From assembly GCA_028748945.1 (NCBI GenBank), contig JAQTOL010000256.1, positions 1 through 5,351 on the forward strand: a DNA stretch of 5,351 bases, written 5' to 3'. Both the position numbers and the translations under genes were made by a program. The stretch comes from Paludibacter sp. (GTDB taxonomy: Bacteria; Bacteroidota; Bacteroidia; Bacteroidales; Paludibacteraceae). A model generated the notes under the pieces. It ran no database searches. It worked only from the letters and a program-made list of their open reading frames with translations, and was not told where the DNA came from. Below, piece after piece: positions 5,298-5,351 of this stretch (positions are counted from its first letter, which is position 1; each line of letters starts with the position of its first letter).

Positions 5298-5351
5298 ACT
5301 ATAAACTACCAACTATAAACTATAAACTACCAACTATAAACTATAAACTAC
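5298..5351. repeat. Tandem heptamer repeat (ACTATAA/ACTACCA), cut by window edge
   Basis: Seven complete 7-base units and one partial unit run without interruption to the window end. They use only two words, ACTATAA and ACTACCA. The order ACTATAA-ACTATAA-ACTACCA repeats, giving a 21-bp higher-order period. It lies directly beyond the hairpin array. The right end is not visible. Confidence 0.9.

Overview
The window looks like a chromosomal segment from a member of the Bacteroidota, most likely order Bacteroidales. The evidence is AT-rich intergenic DNA, matches to the Bacteroidota sigma-ABfr promoter pattern (TTG-N19-21-TAnnTTTG), A-rich start regions without strong Shine-Dalgarno sequences, a MetK of about 430 residues, and a DUF6232-type small membrane protein. 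All recognised genes lie on the minus strand. No transposase, tRNA, rRNA or phage gene is visible.

From right to left, which is the direction of transcription: positions 5298-5351 hold a tandem heptamer repeat cut by the window edge. Positions 4866-5271 hold a composite array of 16 short GC-rich hairpin modules, directly upstream of pgi (glucose-6-phosphate isomerase, 3491-4834). pgi is followed by a short heptamer tract and a clear intrinsic terminator (3361-3396). Next comes a well-formed promoter (3274-3305) and, a few bases into its transcript, an RNA element that reads as a SAM-II riboswitch aptamer (3211-3261). After about 190 nt of further leader comes metK (S-adenosylmethionine synthetase, 1740-3023). 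metK is followed by a longer heptamer tract and a strong terminator (1601-1639). Beyond that are a DCC/DUF393 thioredoxin-like gene (best start 1533), a DUF6232 membrane protein gene (444-806) with its own terminator (393-426), and the possible start of an unrecognised gene at 173 that leaves the window.

The genes appear to be separate transcription units rather than one operon. pgi and metK are housekeeping genes of glycolysis/gluconeogenesis and methyl metabolism. The most informative regulatory reading is that metK, which makes SAM, lies behind a SAM-sensing leader. That leader contains a possible alternative pairing and a possible 27-codon upstream ORF starting inside the aptamer.

The most unusual structure is the hairpin array in front of pgi. 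Its modules share a three-base loop, and two stem positions vary in a compensatory way between copies, so selection or copying of a hairpin rather than of a peptide is suggested. Around the genes, at least four tracts of 7-bp periodic DNA with different words sit next to CDS ends.
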